From NCBI RefSeq assembly GCF_933775445.1, contig NC_065875.1, forward strand, positions 13,095,001 through 13,159,000: a stretch of 64,000 nt of DNA, in the 5' to 3' direction. Shown piece by piece: positions 12,448-23,213 of this stretch. This DNA comes from Argentina anserina (taxonomy: Eukaryota > Streptophyta > Magnoliopsida > Rosales > Rosaceae). Position 1 is the first letter of the stretch, and each line of letters opens with the position of its first letter. The position numbers were made by a program, and so were the translations under genes. A model generated the notes under the pieces. It saw nothing but the letters and a program-made list of their open reading frames with translations. It was not told the DNA's origin and did no database searches.

Positions 12448-12871
12448 GAGGATCGTGTTTTCTGGGTTCAACAATGTCGACTCGAAGTCTAAATTTTCCG
12501 CTTGCTTCAAGGTTATAAAGTGGGAAGCCTTTCTACTGGAGCAACTAGTCGAAAAGTTCATCGAGCATTGACAGTCTTCGTTAGGACTAGCATATTTGGT
12601 TCAAAAGGTTTCCAAATAATTGGCTTGGATTGCAAGAGGAAGTAGGAAATGACAGAACTAAGTCATCTTGATTTCTCAAAGCATTCTCATTGAAATTAAA
12701 TCACTGAGTTCTTGACAAAAAGAACCCGCCGATACAGAACCCAAACTAAAAGTACATTCAACAGAAAACCTACAGACAACAAATTTAAACTAGCCCACCG
12801 AGGGAGGGTTATATACAGACTGCTACAGTAACAGATACGCCTACAGGACCTGGTCGAAACAATTCAACAAC
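12448..12871 (-). other. 3' flank of the PAH-domain gene
   Basis: About 420 bp between the TIR repeat and the stop codon of the PAH-domain gene; it probably contains that gene's 3' UTR. A short reading frame at 12383-12571 has no family resemblance. Confidence 0.4.
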
Positions 12872-13405
12872 TCACAGTCCTACCTCTAGTCCGAAATTCA
12901 GAGAAACCAATGCATCTACCTTGTCATAGTGCTCCAAAAACTCATCAAAATCATGCATAAGACTTTGATCTGCTTGAACTAAGTCATCGATCAAGTTCAA
13001 GAACTCCGTTGCGTCTATCACTCCACTGGCGTACATGTGAAATTGCTTCAAGAATTCAGTATACTTCTCGGGACTCCCGAGTGTCTCCTTTACTCTTTTA
13101 CAAATGAAAGTCACTCTTTCATATGTGCTCTTCTTCAATTTCTCCTGAATATCCTTCATATCTCTCACGACAACTGTGTGCTCCAGACCAAAAACATAGA
13201 TTTTGTGTCTCTTGCCTTGTTTTGGATTCTGTTTGCAGGCCACGGTAGTTTCTTTCGCATTCTTCTCCACCTCGACTATCTTTTGTTTCGGATTCAATAT
13301 GCAGTCAGAGGTAGTTTCAGTCACATTCTTCTCCGCTTCAACTTTCTTTTGTTTCGGATTCGGTATGCAGGCCAAAGACTCCTTTGCATTGTTATACAAC
13401 TCCAT
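12872..13405 (-). CDS. Small single-PAH-domain (SIN3-like) protein
   Basis: 177 aa in one coding exon. Residues about 97-160 form a paired amphipathic helix motif (FICKRVKETL, KYTEFLKQFHMY, FLNLIDDLVQ, LMHDFDEFLEHY), the fold SIN3 co-repressors use to bind transcription-factor helices. Residues 14-65 hold three 22-residue repeats marked by NPKQ at 16, 38 and 60, each followed by acidic/basic KVEAEKN-type sequence. It is far shorter than SIN3 and lacks the HDAC-interacting region, so it may be a solo PAH protein that competes with SIN3, or a truncated relative. A splice acceptor (TCATCAG) at 13422-13424 sits just upstream of AAGAAAATGG, fitting an intron in the 5' UTR. Nuclear location is inferred only from the domain. 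Confidence 0.7.
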   Translation of the reverse strand: MELYNNAKESLACIPNPKQKKVEAEKNVTETTSDCILNPKQKIVEVEKNAKETTVACKQNPKQGKRHKIYVFGLEHTVVVRDMKDIQEKLKKSTYERVTFICKRVKETLGSPEKYTEFLKQFHMYASGVIDATEFLNLIDDLVQADQSLMHDFDEFLEHYDKVDALVSLNFGLEVGL

Positions 13406-13420
13406 TTTCTTCCGCTTCTC

Positions 13421-14070
13421 TCTGATGAGAGTACAAAGTGGGTATATTTTGGGTGAATAAAGACAGAATGTCAGTGTCCTGATTCTTCACAAATGCCTGG
13501 ATTCATCACAATCAGCCCCAACTGCCATGTGAACTAATGCCTTTCAGAACAAGAAACAAAAAATAAATATACACCACTGGTAACTCAATTCACTTCATCA
13601 CTAATAATTATATACAAGTCTTAAACATAACCAAGCATCCATAACCCATCACCATCAGGACCTCACCATCATCCATGGAACCTCTTTTTTTTTGGGTCCG
13701 ACCCACCATCTCACTCATTTCAAAACCCCTTCCAACCAAATATTGCAATTCTGAAATAAAGAACAACAACAGCCCCAAGCCCCCATACCCATTTGATAAT
13801 TGTAAATTTACAGCACTATAACCCCATTACAGCATTTATCGAGTACCTTACGGCAAAAGTAAACGAAAAATCAGAAGAATGCTGCATATAAACCTATCAT
13901 TTATATAAAATAAATTAAACAATATTAAAATGTCAGTGAAATTCGAGGAGGGAGTGGATATGGAAGAGAGAGAAAGATCACCTGGTAAGTTCTGGAGAGA
14001 GAGAGAGAGAGAGGGAAGAAGACTGAGAGAGTTGGGGTGGGAAGCCGAAAGGGAGTTTCTGATCTTTTAT
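13421..14070 (-). promoter_or_regulatory. Probable 5' UTR exon, leader intron and TATA box of the PAH gene
   Basis: On the - strand, TATAAAAG (about 14073-14064) is followed by a CT-rich leader and a donor ACCAG/GTGATC near 13980. A matching acceptor lies at 13422-13424. The implied untranslated exon is about 14035-13981 and the intron about 555 bp. A second TATA-like TATAAAAG lies near 14130-14120. Leader introns of this kind are common in plants. Exact transcript start is unknown. Confidence 0.5.
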
Positions 14071-14259
14071 AAGAGAGAGGCGAAGGCCTGAGTGAGGGTT
14101 TGGGTAAATTTTTGTGGCGCTTTTATAAAGAGGGAGGGTTTTTTGTTTGGGTTTTTTTTCTTCCGATTTTGTTATTTTCTTGCTACTGGAAACTGCAATG
14201 TTTAAACTAGCCGTTATTTGTTTGTCAGTTTCTGGGCTTTCTTTCTTGGGGTTAGTCAA

Positions 14260-14925
14260 TGGGCTTCAACATTACTGTTCATATCTGTTGACTCTTACTT
14301 GGCTGTAACCCGACATCCATCTCAAGTTTTGTCTTTTTTCTCCTTAATGTAACTTCAGTAGAGAAAAAACGACATTCGAACTTGGAAGCTCATCGGGACC
14401 AAATGACAGGGTTCTCCCCACTTACATGGCTACATCATCAACCTGAAATCGACGTTGGGTACAATTATTTTGAACTTTAAAGTACTTTTAAAGATGTTTA
14501 AATATTTGAATCATTAAAAGTATGACACAAAAAACATTAGACCAACTGATTTTCTAAATGCCATAAGCTATAGAAAGCGCCTCATGCGCTAGAGAAAAAC
14601 CAAAAGTTTTCAACTCCATATCCGGTGGCTGTTGAGTAAAATTGTGCAAGTAGTGAGTGAAAATGTCACCCAACATAATTTCACTCATATTTATATAGTG
14701 AATAGAGTTTTAATTATTTCGGGTTCAACTTATTCAAGACAAAAAATGTCTCTTAATTACAATTCCTTATTTGTACGGAAATACCCTTTGATTCCATTTA
14801 TGATGAAACCAAATATGGGGGATGTTTGTTTGATTTTGCGACTGCACCTGGAAATTTGAATGGGTACTCGTAATTTAGGAGTTTCAATGCGTGAATGACA
14901 CATTAGAAGACTATGATTTTAGAAT
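14260..14925. other. Intergenic, nothing recognised
   Basis: AT-rich with no coding or repeat structure I can support. Confidence 0.4.
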
Positions 14926-14929
14926 GAGT

Positions 14930-15445
14930 AGTGTTTGAGACCAATTTGGTGTAAGTGAACCAAGGATTGAATTTTGCATTTAGGATGCGGGTTTAGAGCC
15001 CTTGGATTTTGAGAATGGATATGATTTTTCTGGTGTTGGGAGAATGTGACTGCAGTCAGTGATTTATTTGGGACTGGCCGAATATGACTGGTGGTATAAG
15101 AGATTCTGTTTGGATTTGAGGGCGAATTTGACTGGTGGTCAGGGATTTTGTTTAGACATGTGGTTGCATCTAGTGGGTCGCTAGATTGCCTACGTACACA
15201 TTGTGGGATCAAACCGATCATAGTCCATTGGTGGTCAAGAATTTTGTTTGGACATGTGGTTGCATCTAGTGGGTCGCTAGACGTACCCATTGTGGGCGAA
15301 TTTGACTGACGGAGTCAGTGATTCTGTTTGGACATGTGGGTTGCTAAATTTGACTGACGGAGTCAGTGATTCTATTTGGACATGTGGTTGCATCTAGTGG
15401 GTTGCTAAATTGCTTATGTACCATTTGAGGGATCAAACCGACCGT
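14930..15445. repeat. Degenerate tandem repeat
   Basis: Recurring block containing TTTGACTG(G/A)(T/C)GG, TCAGTGATT(C/T)TGTTTGGAC and CATGTGGTTGCATCTAGTGG, then a GGTCGCTA motif and GATCAAACCGA. Four to five copies of unequal length (about 60-110 bp) lie in the same orientation. No coding sense. Confidence 0.65.
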
Positions 15446-15650
15446 AGTTCATTGATTTAGGCTTTTGGTTTTATACCAACATTTGAACTCAACGGATATA
15501 TGACGAATTTGAATCCGTTAAGCATATTTCATTTGGACACCTAATTTGGTAGTGTCTGCCAGACTTTGCAACGGGCCTCGAAATTTAGTGACATTTGGTT
15601 AGTGGGCTTGCTTCCATTTCTTTTGTAGGAGGTCCAATGAGTCAGAAAGT

Positions 15651-16050
15651 TGTAATACTCGAGATTTTTAATCTCGTTTAACCGACACATTAGGACTAAT
15701 TAATCGACACTTGTCGAATAACGTAATTTAATACGTTGATATGAAACCACACGTCGCCATGAACGTTTCTGACACTTAAATTTATTTCTACTGACTTTAT
15801 AAATTATTTTCTTTTGTTCTAAAATATTTTACCTAAATTCATTTTATGTGACTTAACACTAGTGGTCGATTTAACATCGTCGTTTTTCAACCGTCGGATC
15901 AATTCATAACAATTGGTTCTAGGCTTTAGAAAAAGCCCAACTCATCTTTTCTTGGAAAAATGGCCCGAGCCCAAGATTAGGCCCAAATTATTCTTCCATT
16001 TAATTTCTTTAACTCTCCCTCTCTTTTCGTTTTCTCCTCCTCTGTTCGAC

Positions 16051-16125
<75 letters not shown>

Positions 16126-17452
16126 CCTTCATTCTTTCCACCGAGCTCCACCGCTACCACATTCTCAACCTCTCAACGCCACCGTTCGGCGATTCCACCA
16201 CATGCAATCACAACATCACATTCTCCTTTTCATTCTCTACTCACCGATACCCATTGATTATTAACTAATCCCAATTCTTAGCCTCATCGGAAAACTGCCC
16301 AAGCTTCCGTGGATTCCAATAACTCTCACAGTTCCGACGAGCTTATCAGAATTTTATCGGTATAGCCAACTCCTATATCTCTTTCTTGGTTCAGTTATAC
16401 CTTGAAAACATGTGATTCAATTATTCAAAGCCTAATCCGATTTCTTTTTCTTCATGCCGTATCACCACCACTCCTCCGCCATGGAGACTTGGGGATTCCG
16501 ACTAGCAGTCAAGGCTCAGCCCATTCCTTTTGATCTCTTTGGGTAAGCCAATCTCTATTTCAAAATTCCCAATTCAATTAAACCTTCCATTCTCTGTATT
16601 CCTTTTTCCAATGAATCCACTTTTCTAGCAAACCCATTCTTTCAGTCCTTGACGTTTTAACGACCAAGGCGAGACCTAGGAAGATTTCAAGGCAGTAGCA
16701 GTAGCTTGGAGAAGTGCAGCAGTTTGGAATATGGAAGTAGCAACTCATATTTCATTCTGGGGATTCAATGGGGGTAAAGACTTGATTCTTTTAGCTTGTA
16801 TTTGGAATCTTTATTTGTTGCATTAATTTGAAAGTAGTAGAACTATTGCATGTTGTTTTGGTGTTGATAGGAGTTGGAATTGGAGGCCGGAAACGTAATC
16901 GGAGAAATAAGGTGAAAAATTGTTTTTTTACTATTACAGAGTTACCTTTTTACCAATTTATTAACCTTGTGAATTACCTTTCTACCCCTGGTAGAAAGTT
17001 ACTATTTTACTTTTTATCAACTGTTTTACAGTTTAATTTAAGTTACCTTTTTATTGTTTTACTAAATGACTTATACTCTTTTACTTTTTTAACTAGAGGT
17101 AACTTAGTGAAAATATAATTTTGACTTGGCAACGAATATTAAATGATAGTTCCGATTTCCGTCCGATTTGGCAAGAACTCTTTAACTTAGAAAATGTGCC
17201 GGTAATCAAATAAATCGTTGATATGTTTCTAAGTGTCTTTAATAACCTTAAAACATGCTTAGTATAATTCGACAACTAAAGTTAGACTGTTTTCGGATTA
17301 TCCGAGAATTAGTTGATAAAAGGTCAAAGAAGGTCAACATAGTCGACTCCTGGTCAAACTAGGAAAGCTTTAGTCAACATAAAGTCAACATAGTCGACTC
17401 CAACTAATCGTTAAATTATCTCAAATATACTGTTTGCATTCAGGATGTGACA
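15651..17452 (+). mobile_element. Solo LTR, gypsy-type (TGTAATACTCGAG family)
   Basis: Begins TGTAATACTCGAGATTT and ends TTCAGGATGTGACA. Flanks are AAAGT (15646-15650) and AAAGC (17453-17457), a 4/5-matching duplication. The end segments align, on the opposite strand, with the LTR at 26991-29713 (shared ATCTCGTTTA(A)CCGACAC near the start and a related stretch near the end). No PBS, PPT or pol adjoins it, so it looks like a recombined solo LTR of 1,802 bp. Confidence 0.7.
16054..16122. repeat. (GA)n microsatellite
   Basis: About 34 uninterrupted GA units inside the solo LTR, next to a pyrimidine-rich stretch. It creates an apparent open frame on both strands that is not a gene. Confidence 0.95.
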
Positions 17453-17457
17453 AAAGC

Positions 17458-18269
17458 TGATCCTTTGTCTTGCACCAGGCCAACACATTTGGCCACACAT
17501 AGCCTGATTTGCATTGTAGAAAATTGAATTAGATTCTCTGGTGCTCTTTTGACGACTTGTAGGGATCGATTTACTTGCTTCTTGTTGTTACTTGCTCTTT
17601 CTTTTTCTGAAATATACATGAAGGACAAACTCACTCTGGCTGTGCAACATTTTTTATTTTTGAGCGGTCGGCTACTTGTCTTTGTTGCGCAATTGTACTT
17701 CTTCTTCTGCGGCTTTGACATTGGATAAATTGACATTTCAATATAGGTGCAGCCATGCATACATACTTCTTGTGTTGGTTCTCTGCCTTTGTGATTTTCA
17801 GAATATCAGATTACTTAAGTTAACTTATTAATGAAAACTGTTGCTCATTAACTAATTAGCCAACTTCTTTGGGAGCAGTCCTCGATACGTATTAAATGAA
17901 TGAATCATCACAAGCATGAAGCGGTGGGTTTTGTCTCCAATTTTTGCAAAATCATATATACTTATGTAAACATGCACGAACAAACTTTGCTCAATATCTT
18001 CTTGCACTCACCACCGTTACAAAAGAGAGAAAGCAAAGTTCAATTAGTTTTGTTTCCTTTGCTTCTAGACATCTGGCGCCTTGTCATTTAATAAACTCTC
18101 ATTATTCATGTTTCGTCTATTGATTTTACAAGGTTTGTGTCCAGGTCCGTATGTATTGCTGTGAACCTCCGTGGAGCAAGGTCATGAGGAGGTAGTTGGC
18201 TGGAACCATTTTCAGAGATTTCGACAACATAGCGGTGTTTCTGCACGTATTTTAACATTGAAACTAGGT
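17458..18269. other. Intergenic, nothing firmly recognised
   Basis: No exon I can assign. The stretch 18135-18270 is less AT-rich and is interrupted by the TRIM insertion; it could be part of an old gene remnant but matched nothing I know. Confidence 0.35.
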
Positions 18270-18274
18270 CGTTC

Positions 18275-18865
18275 TGATAAACAGCGACAAACGTGGTTTA
18301 TGGACTAACTGTACCGATATTCTCCCAACTTAGCCCCCTAACAGGTGTTGGGTTTTAATCATAAAAGACCTCGGTACAATTGGTTATCATCCACCCACTT
18401 ATAAACTTTATTTTCTTTGTCACTTCTTAGATGAGATCTCTCCTCTCCAACACGCCCCATCACGTGTAACCTAATTTTTAGGTCTGCACGTGACAGATTA
18501 ACATCCCACATACTGGGACGAAATAAACCAAGGTTCAGTAACTAACGACATTTGGTGACCATCCAATCGGAAACTCTCCGATGACATGATAATGACACCC
18601 ATCTTGGGCTCATGACAAAGTGACACCAAACTCGGGCCTATGACAGATTGGAGGCGCGACTAAAGAGGGACCCGCTCTGATACCATGTTAAACAGCGACA
18701 AGTGTGGCTTATGGACCAACTGTACCGATATTGTCCAAACTTAACCACATCACAGGTGTTGGGTTTTAATCATAAAAGGCCTCAGTACAATTGGTTATTA
18801 TCCACCCACTTATAAGCTTTATTTTCTTTGTCACTTCTTAGATGTGGGATCTCTCCTCTCCAACA
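18275..18865 (-). mobile_element. Complete TRIM (terminal-repeat retrotransposon in miniature)
   Basis: Two direct LTRs of about 180 bp (18275-18452 and 18686-18865) flank a 233-bp interior with no ORF. On the - strand the right-hand LTR begins TGTTGGAGAGGAGAG, ends TTAACA, and is followed at once by TGGTATCAGAGCGGG (18685-18671), the initiator-Met primer site. Before the other LTR lies a short purine tract (GTGATGGGGCG). Both sides carry the 5-bp duplication CGTTC (18270-18274, 18866-18870). Structure is complete; mobilisation would need enzymes from another element. Confidence 0.92.
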
Positions 18866-18870
18866 CGTTC

Positions 18871-19004
18871 ATGAACGGCCTTTTGTTCTAATGGAATTTA
18901 CAACAGCCGAAATTGCATTAAGACTTTGGTCGTTTTATGAACGGCCTTTTGTTCTAATGGAATTTACAACAGCCGAAATTGCATTAAGACTTTGGTCGTT
19001 CATG
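18871..19004. repeat. 66-bp tandem duplication
   Basis: Two nearly identical head-to-tail copies beginning ATGAACGGCCTTTTG at 18871 and 18937, directly next to the TRIM. An open frame runs through both but has no family resemblance. Confidence 0.85.
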
Positions 19005-19461
19005 AATGGCCATATTTTCTATTGCTTTGAACTGAGGACCTTGCATGAGGTTGTTCATGAACTGTCTTGACTTGTTTGTAGCAAACTCAATCGATGGACC
19101 GGTGCGTCAAGTATTTGAGCACTTGAGAGCAGCAAATGCATGGTGACTCTTGCCGTCAATATGCATAACAAATCACCAAGGGACCTATTAGAGGGTCGGC
19201 ACATGCATGGTGTATACGGATTAAATGAAGAGGCCTGTATCACAGGGAAGGCAGACGTATATACCTGTAGCCATTCTTCTTCCTCCTAGGCTGCGTTTTC
19301 TCTTTGGGTCTGTATCCTTTGTTTGTTATGTTCGTTTTGATGTTTCTGCCTCTCTCCCCTTCTCTTTTACATTGCTACACCTTAAAAATAGTAGTTGGAT
19401 GGATAAGTGTGATTGATAGCCGATAGCTCTTCAAACTCTATATTTTGAATTTTAAAGACGT
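19005..19461. other. Intergenic, nothing recognised
   Basis: No supported gene or repeat. Confidence 0.4.
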
Positions 19462-20417
19462 CGAGGAATGATTCTGATCCTCTCCTCATCAATCTCTCCT
19501 CATAATGCCTCATAAGTGAATCTGAGCCGTTCATTTCATATATAAGGCCAAGATTTGTCCTACTTACAATTTTCCCCTATCACTTTTTCTCTTCCACAAA
19601 TTCTCGTCATTCTCGTCTCTTTCTTCTTTCTCCCTCATGTTTCTCACCCTCTCTCTCATCTACGAAAACTTAACCCAAGTTTCTCAAGAAATTAAAGTGC
19701 AATTTTACACTTTGTAGTTAACTCCCTTCTTTACATATCATTGTCTTCTTTTTCCCCCAACCCGAATTCATCAAGCTGATTTTTTTTAATAAAACATTGA
19801 GCTAATTTAGAGTTGGGGAAAGAAAATGTTTTCCAGATTGATTTAATTTTGCTGAATCTGTAATATCCAATTATGGGCTCACTAATTAAGAATGAAGAGC
19901 CTTTGAATTGTTCTTCACTGTGAAGAGATGGAAATTCTGAATTGGTAGGACTAGTTTCCAAAGATCTGGAAGCATGAGGAAAAGCAAGGTTAAGGTGTTA
20001 GAAGCTTTGCGGTGGGCATGCAAAAACCTTGAATCCATAGCAAGGAGCTACTGACATGGGCCCTCGTCAAGGTGGCCGAGTCCGATGACCATATCATTGC
20101 CAATTTTCCATGAACCTGTTCTAAGTTCTTACTATAAAATCTGGGTTTTTATTGAATTTTGGGTTTTTGTAGAGACTTGTGTTTGGTCTTTGCTGGTGAA
20201 GACTGAAGACCATACATTCGTTTCGAGTAACAAAGATATGAGAGAGAAGGAAAAAGGATTAAAAAGACGAAAAATTGCGGAAGCGAAAGATATAGATGAG
20301 ATATCTTTAAAATAAAAATTAGAGAGATCGAGACCTTTAATTTCGATTGGAGGGTTTAGCTTTTGTTGTGAGGCAATATTAGGAGAGAGTTATCAGGAGA
20401 GGATCCGAGTCCGGCGG
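19462..20417. mobile_element. Non-autonomous TIR element with about 45-bp ends
   Basis: Left end GATTCTGATCCTCTCCTCAT then CTCTCCTCATAATGCCTCA; right end, reverse complement, ACTCGGATCCTCTCCTGAT then CTCTCCTAATATTGCCTCA. The interior is AT-rich with no transposase. Long, imperfect inverted ends suggest a Mutator-like MITE, but I found no clear target duplication, so family and exact ends are uncertain. Confidence 0.55.
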
Positions 20418-23213
20418 GGAACTATGTCTTCAACTATATGTGAGCAACTTATTTTGCATACTTCACGTTTGACTAAGTCAAACCTTGAATATATGGACAG
20501 CTTGTATATCATTATGGTGTCATTTGAATAAGGTCAAATGTACAATTTAGAGGCTTCAAAAGAGATGTAACTAATATTTTAATGGCATCATGTAACATCC
20601 CTAAATTCTGAACAGTAAACATTCAAATTTAAGGATGCTAACACTCTAAAATAACCTCAATACAATTGAAATTACATTACCGTTGATGAATATCATTCCA
20701 ACAACTCAGTTTACAACTAAAAACAAAAACTCATAATTACATCAAGTAAATAAGTATAATTTGTTGTTTCTCACAACCCTCACCAAAACTAAAAGGGAAA
20801 ACATATACAAGACAACAAGCTGCTGCTAAGCTATTCAACCATCCATTATTACTACGTATGTCCTACAACACTAACCTCTGCACCATTGATTAGTACACCG
20901 GGATTGCAAATACGAACCCGGTAAACTTTACAGTTTGTATGAGTAAACCAAATAATTACTCAACAGATATACAACAACAGTTATATCAACATATCTTGCA
21001 ACAACGGCAGTATGTAATGGATCAACATCTCAATCACAGTTAAGTTCTCAACTTAACATCATCATCTCAACGACAACAGCCACAACCTCAACAATCTTAA
21101 CAACAATCACGCATGACCAACTCACCCAAGACTCACTGCTTAAAACAATATCAAATGACTTAACTCACTCGACACAATTTCTGAGATTATTGCGACCGAC
21201 TTATCGCCTCTCTTAAAACAACTCATTTAACACAAATTCTAGAATTACTGTGACCAACTCATCGCCTCCCTTACAATAATAACAATAACCACACAACACA
21301 ACCCAACATGCCACAACTCAACACCACCACTCACATAAGACGAAAATACAAGAAAATAATTACTGAATCCTGCATGAAAGCATAGTCAGGATATCACTTA
21401 AACAAATAAATATAAAAAATATAATTCATGCATAAGTTTTTAGTTTAGGAGATTACACATAAAAAGAAGCACAAAATATTCATGCATAAAAGCATAGTTC
21501 AGAAAATCACTAAACACATATAAGACAAACATAAAAGAAAAATTAGTTATTCATGCATAATAGCGTAGTTACAGAAATTACTAAATATACAATAAGATCA
21601 AAGAAATGAGAAACCAATACTACAACCCACGTCGTCAACACAATGATACCCAACATTTAGTATAGTCCTTGACCATAAACCTTTTGAAACAATTTTATAA
21701 AATCTCATTTACTTACCTATGAACCATAGTCGATTAAGTTCATATATTTTAAAACAACATATTTTAAAACGATTATTTTGGTTAATGGTCCAAGGACTAC
21801 GTTAACACAAACAAAGAAAAACAACAAACATAACAACATCACAACTTGCAACTAAGGCCACACCACAAAATCACACAACCACAAACACATCAACAATATC
21901 AACACACCCACAACAAATTCATTTTACCGGAAGGTACCTCTCTTACCCTCCCGATCCATTTGTCCACCAACACAACTCAAGAAATCAATAAAACTCACAA
22001 ACGCACCATAACATTACAAGAACGTACATATCATTACATTCTGGTCAAACAAACCCTTCAACTATACAGTTATTTCATCCACAAACATCCAATTTACCGA
22101 GAGATACATTTGACTTTCTCTCGGTCTCATCCTCCACACAATATAATCCAACAAAATTATACACAATATAATCTCACAATTAATAAAGCATTACTATATA
22201 AACAATGTCAATATATGTACATTATATTCACCATTTTAATATATATCACAATCTCAAAATAAATTATAAGAAGTAATTTACTAAAATAGAAAAAAGTGTA
22301 AGTATAATTGAACTCAGTCACTGCCAATGGTGACGTTAAACAAGGTGAGGTTTACTCACCTTAAAGCTCACTGCAACTTTATTCCACAAAATCAAACACA
22401 AACTTCCACTTAATCACCTAAGTGAAACAATTGAACTTACTAAATAACCAAACCAAACAAACTACAATGAACGTAACTCTTAGCCCCAAACATAAAGATT
22501 GCCAAAGCGACAACCTTACTCCTTGACTTAACAAGGTTCGCGGAGAACAACAACCTTAATACTACACAAATGCCCAACACAACCCTCTACAATAAAACCG
22601 AGAATAGTCAAACTCTTGAAAACAACCGACATCAATTTCAACCTAGAATCACCAAATCTTTAACAATAACTAACTTACTCATGAATTAACATAACACATG
22701 CAAATGACCTATGTAAACGTTCGTTTCAATGAACACATCACAATAGAGTAAACCATTACTTCGAAACATTACCCTACACGCCACCACACACCGCTGACAG
22801 TGGCGGCACCGCCACTTTTTTCTGTGACCATCAATGATCACCAAACTTCACCAACACAATCTAAACAACATTTCTAACAACTTTCTAGTTGATAACAAAG
22901 TCTAAATCCATGTTTAAATAGTCTAATCAATGAAGAACATACAATCGGCACTATTCACAGATCCTAGAAATTGAAATTCTTAATTCGAGTACTTACACTT
23001 CGATTTGGCTCGATTCCTTTTGTGGGAATGTTGCTGGGACTGAGACAAGCAAAACTCCTTAAGATTCTTGAGCTACGGCGGCCGGAGGAGGCGGTGCAGA
23101 AACAATAGTATCTTCCAGCGGTTGCTGCGCGTGTGTGGTTGTCGCCGACGTGCAAGGCGTAGCTCAAAAGATGGACATCATCGAGTCTGTTAGTTTGATA
23201 GGTGGCACTACGC

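Noticed and set aside
12383..12571. 62-codon frame as a possible exon
   Set aside because: No recognisable domain and it overlaps the end of a TIR repeat.
15913..16257. 114-codon open frame, and a frame on the opposite strand
   Set aside because: Mostly the (GA)n microsatellite translated as Arg-Glu or Leu-Ser runs, inside an LTR.
20085..20315. 76-codon frame as a possible gene
   Set aside because: Lies inside a TIR element; no domain, low-complexity charged end.
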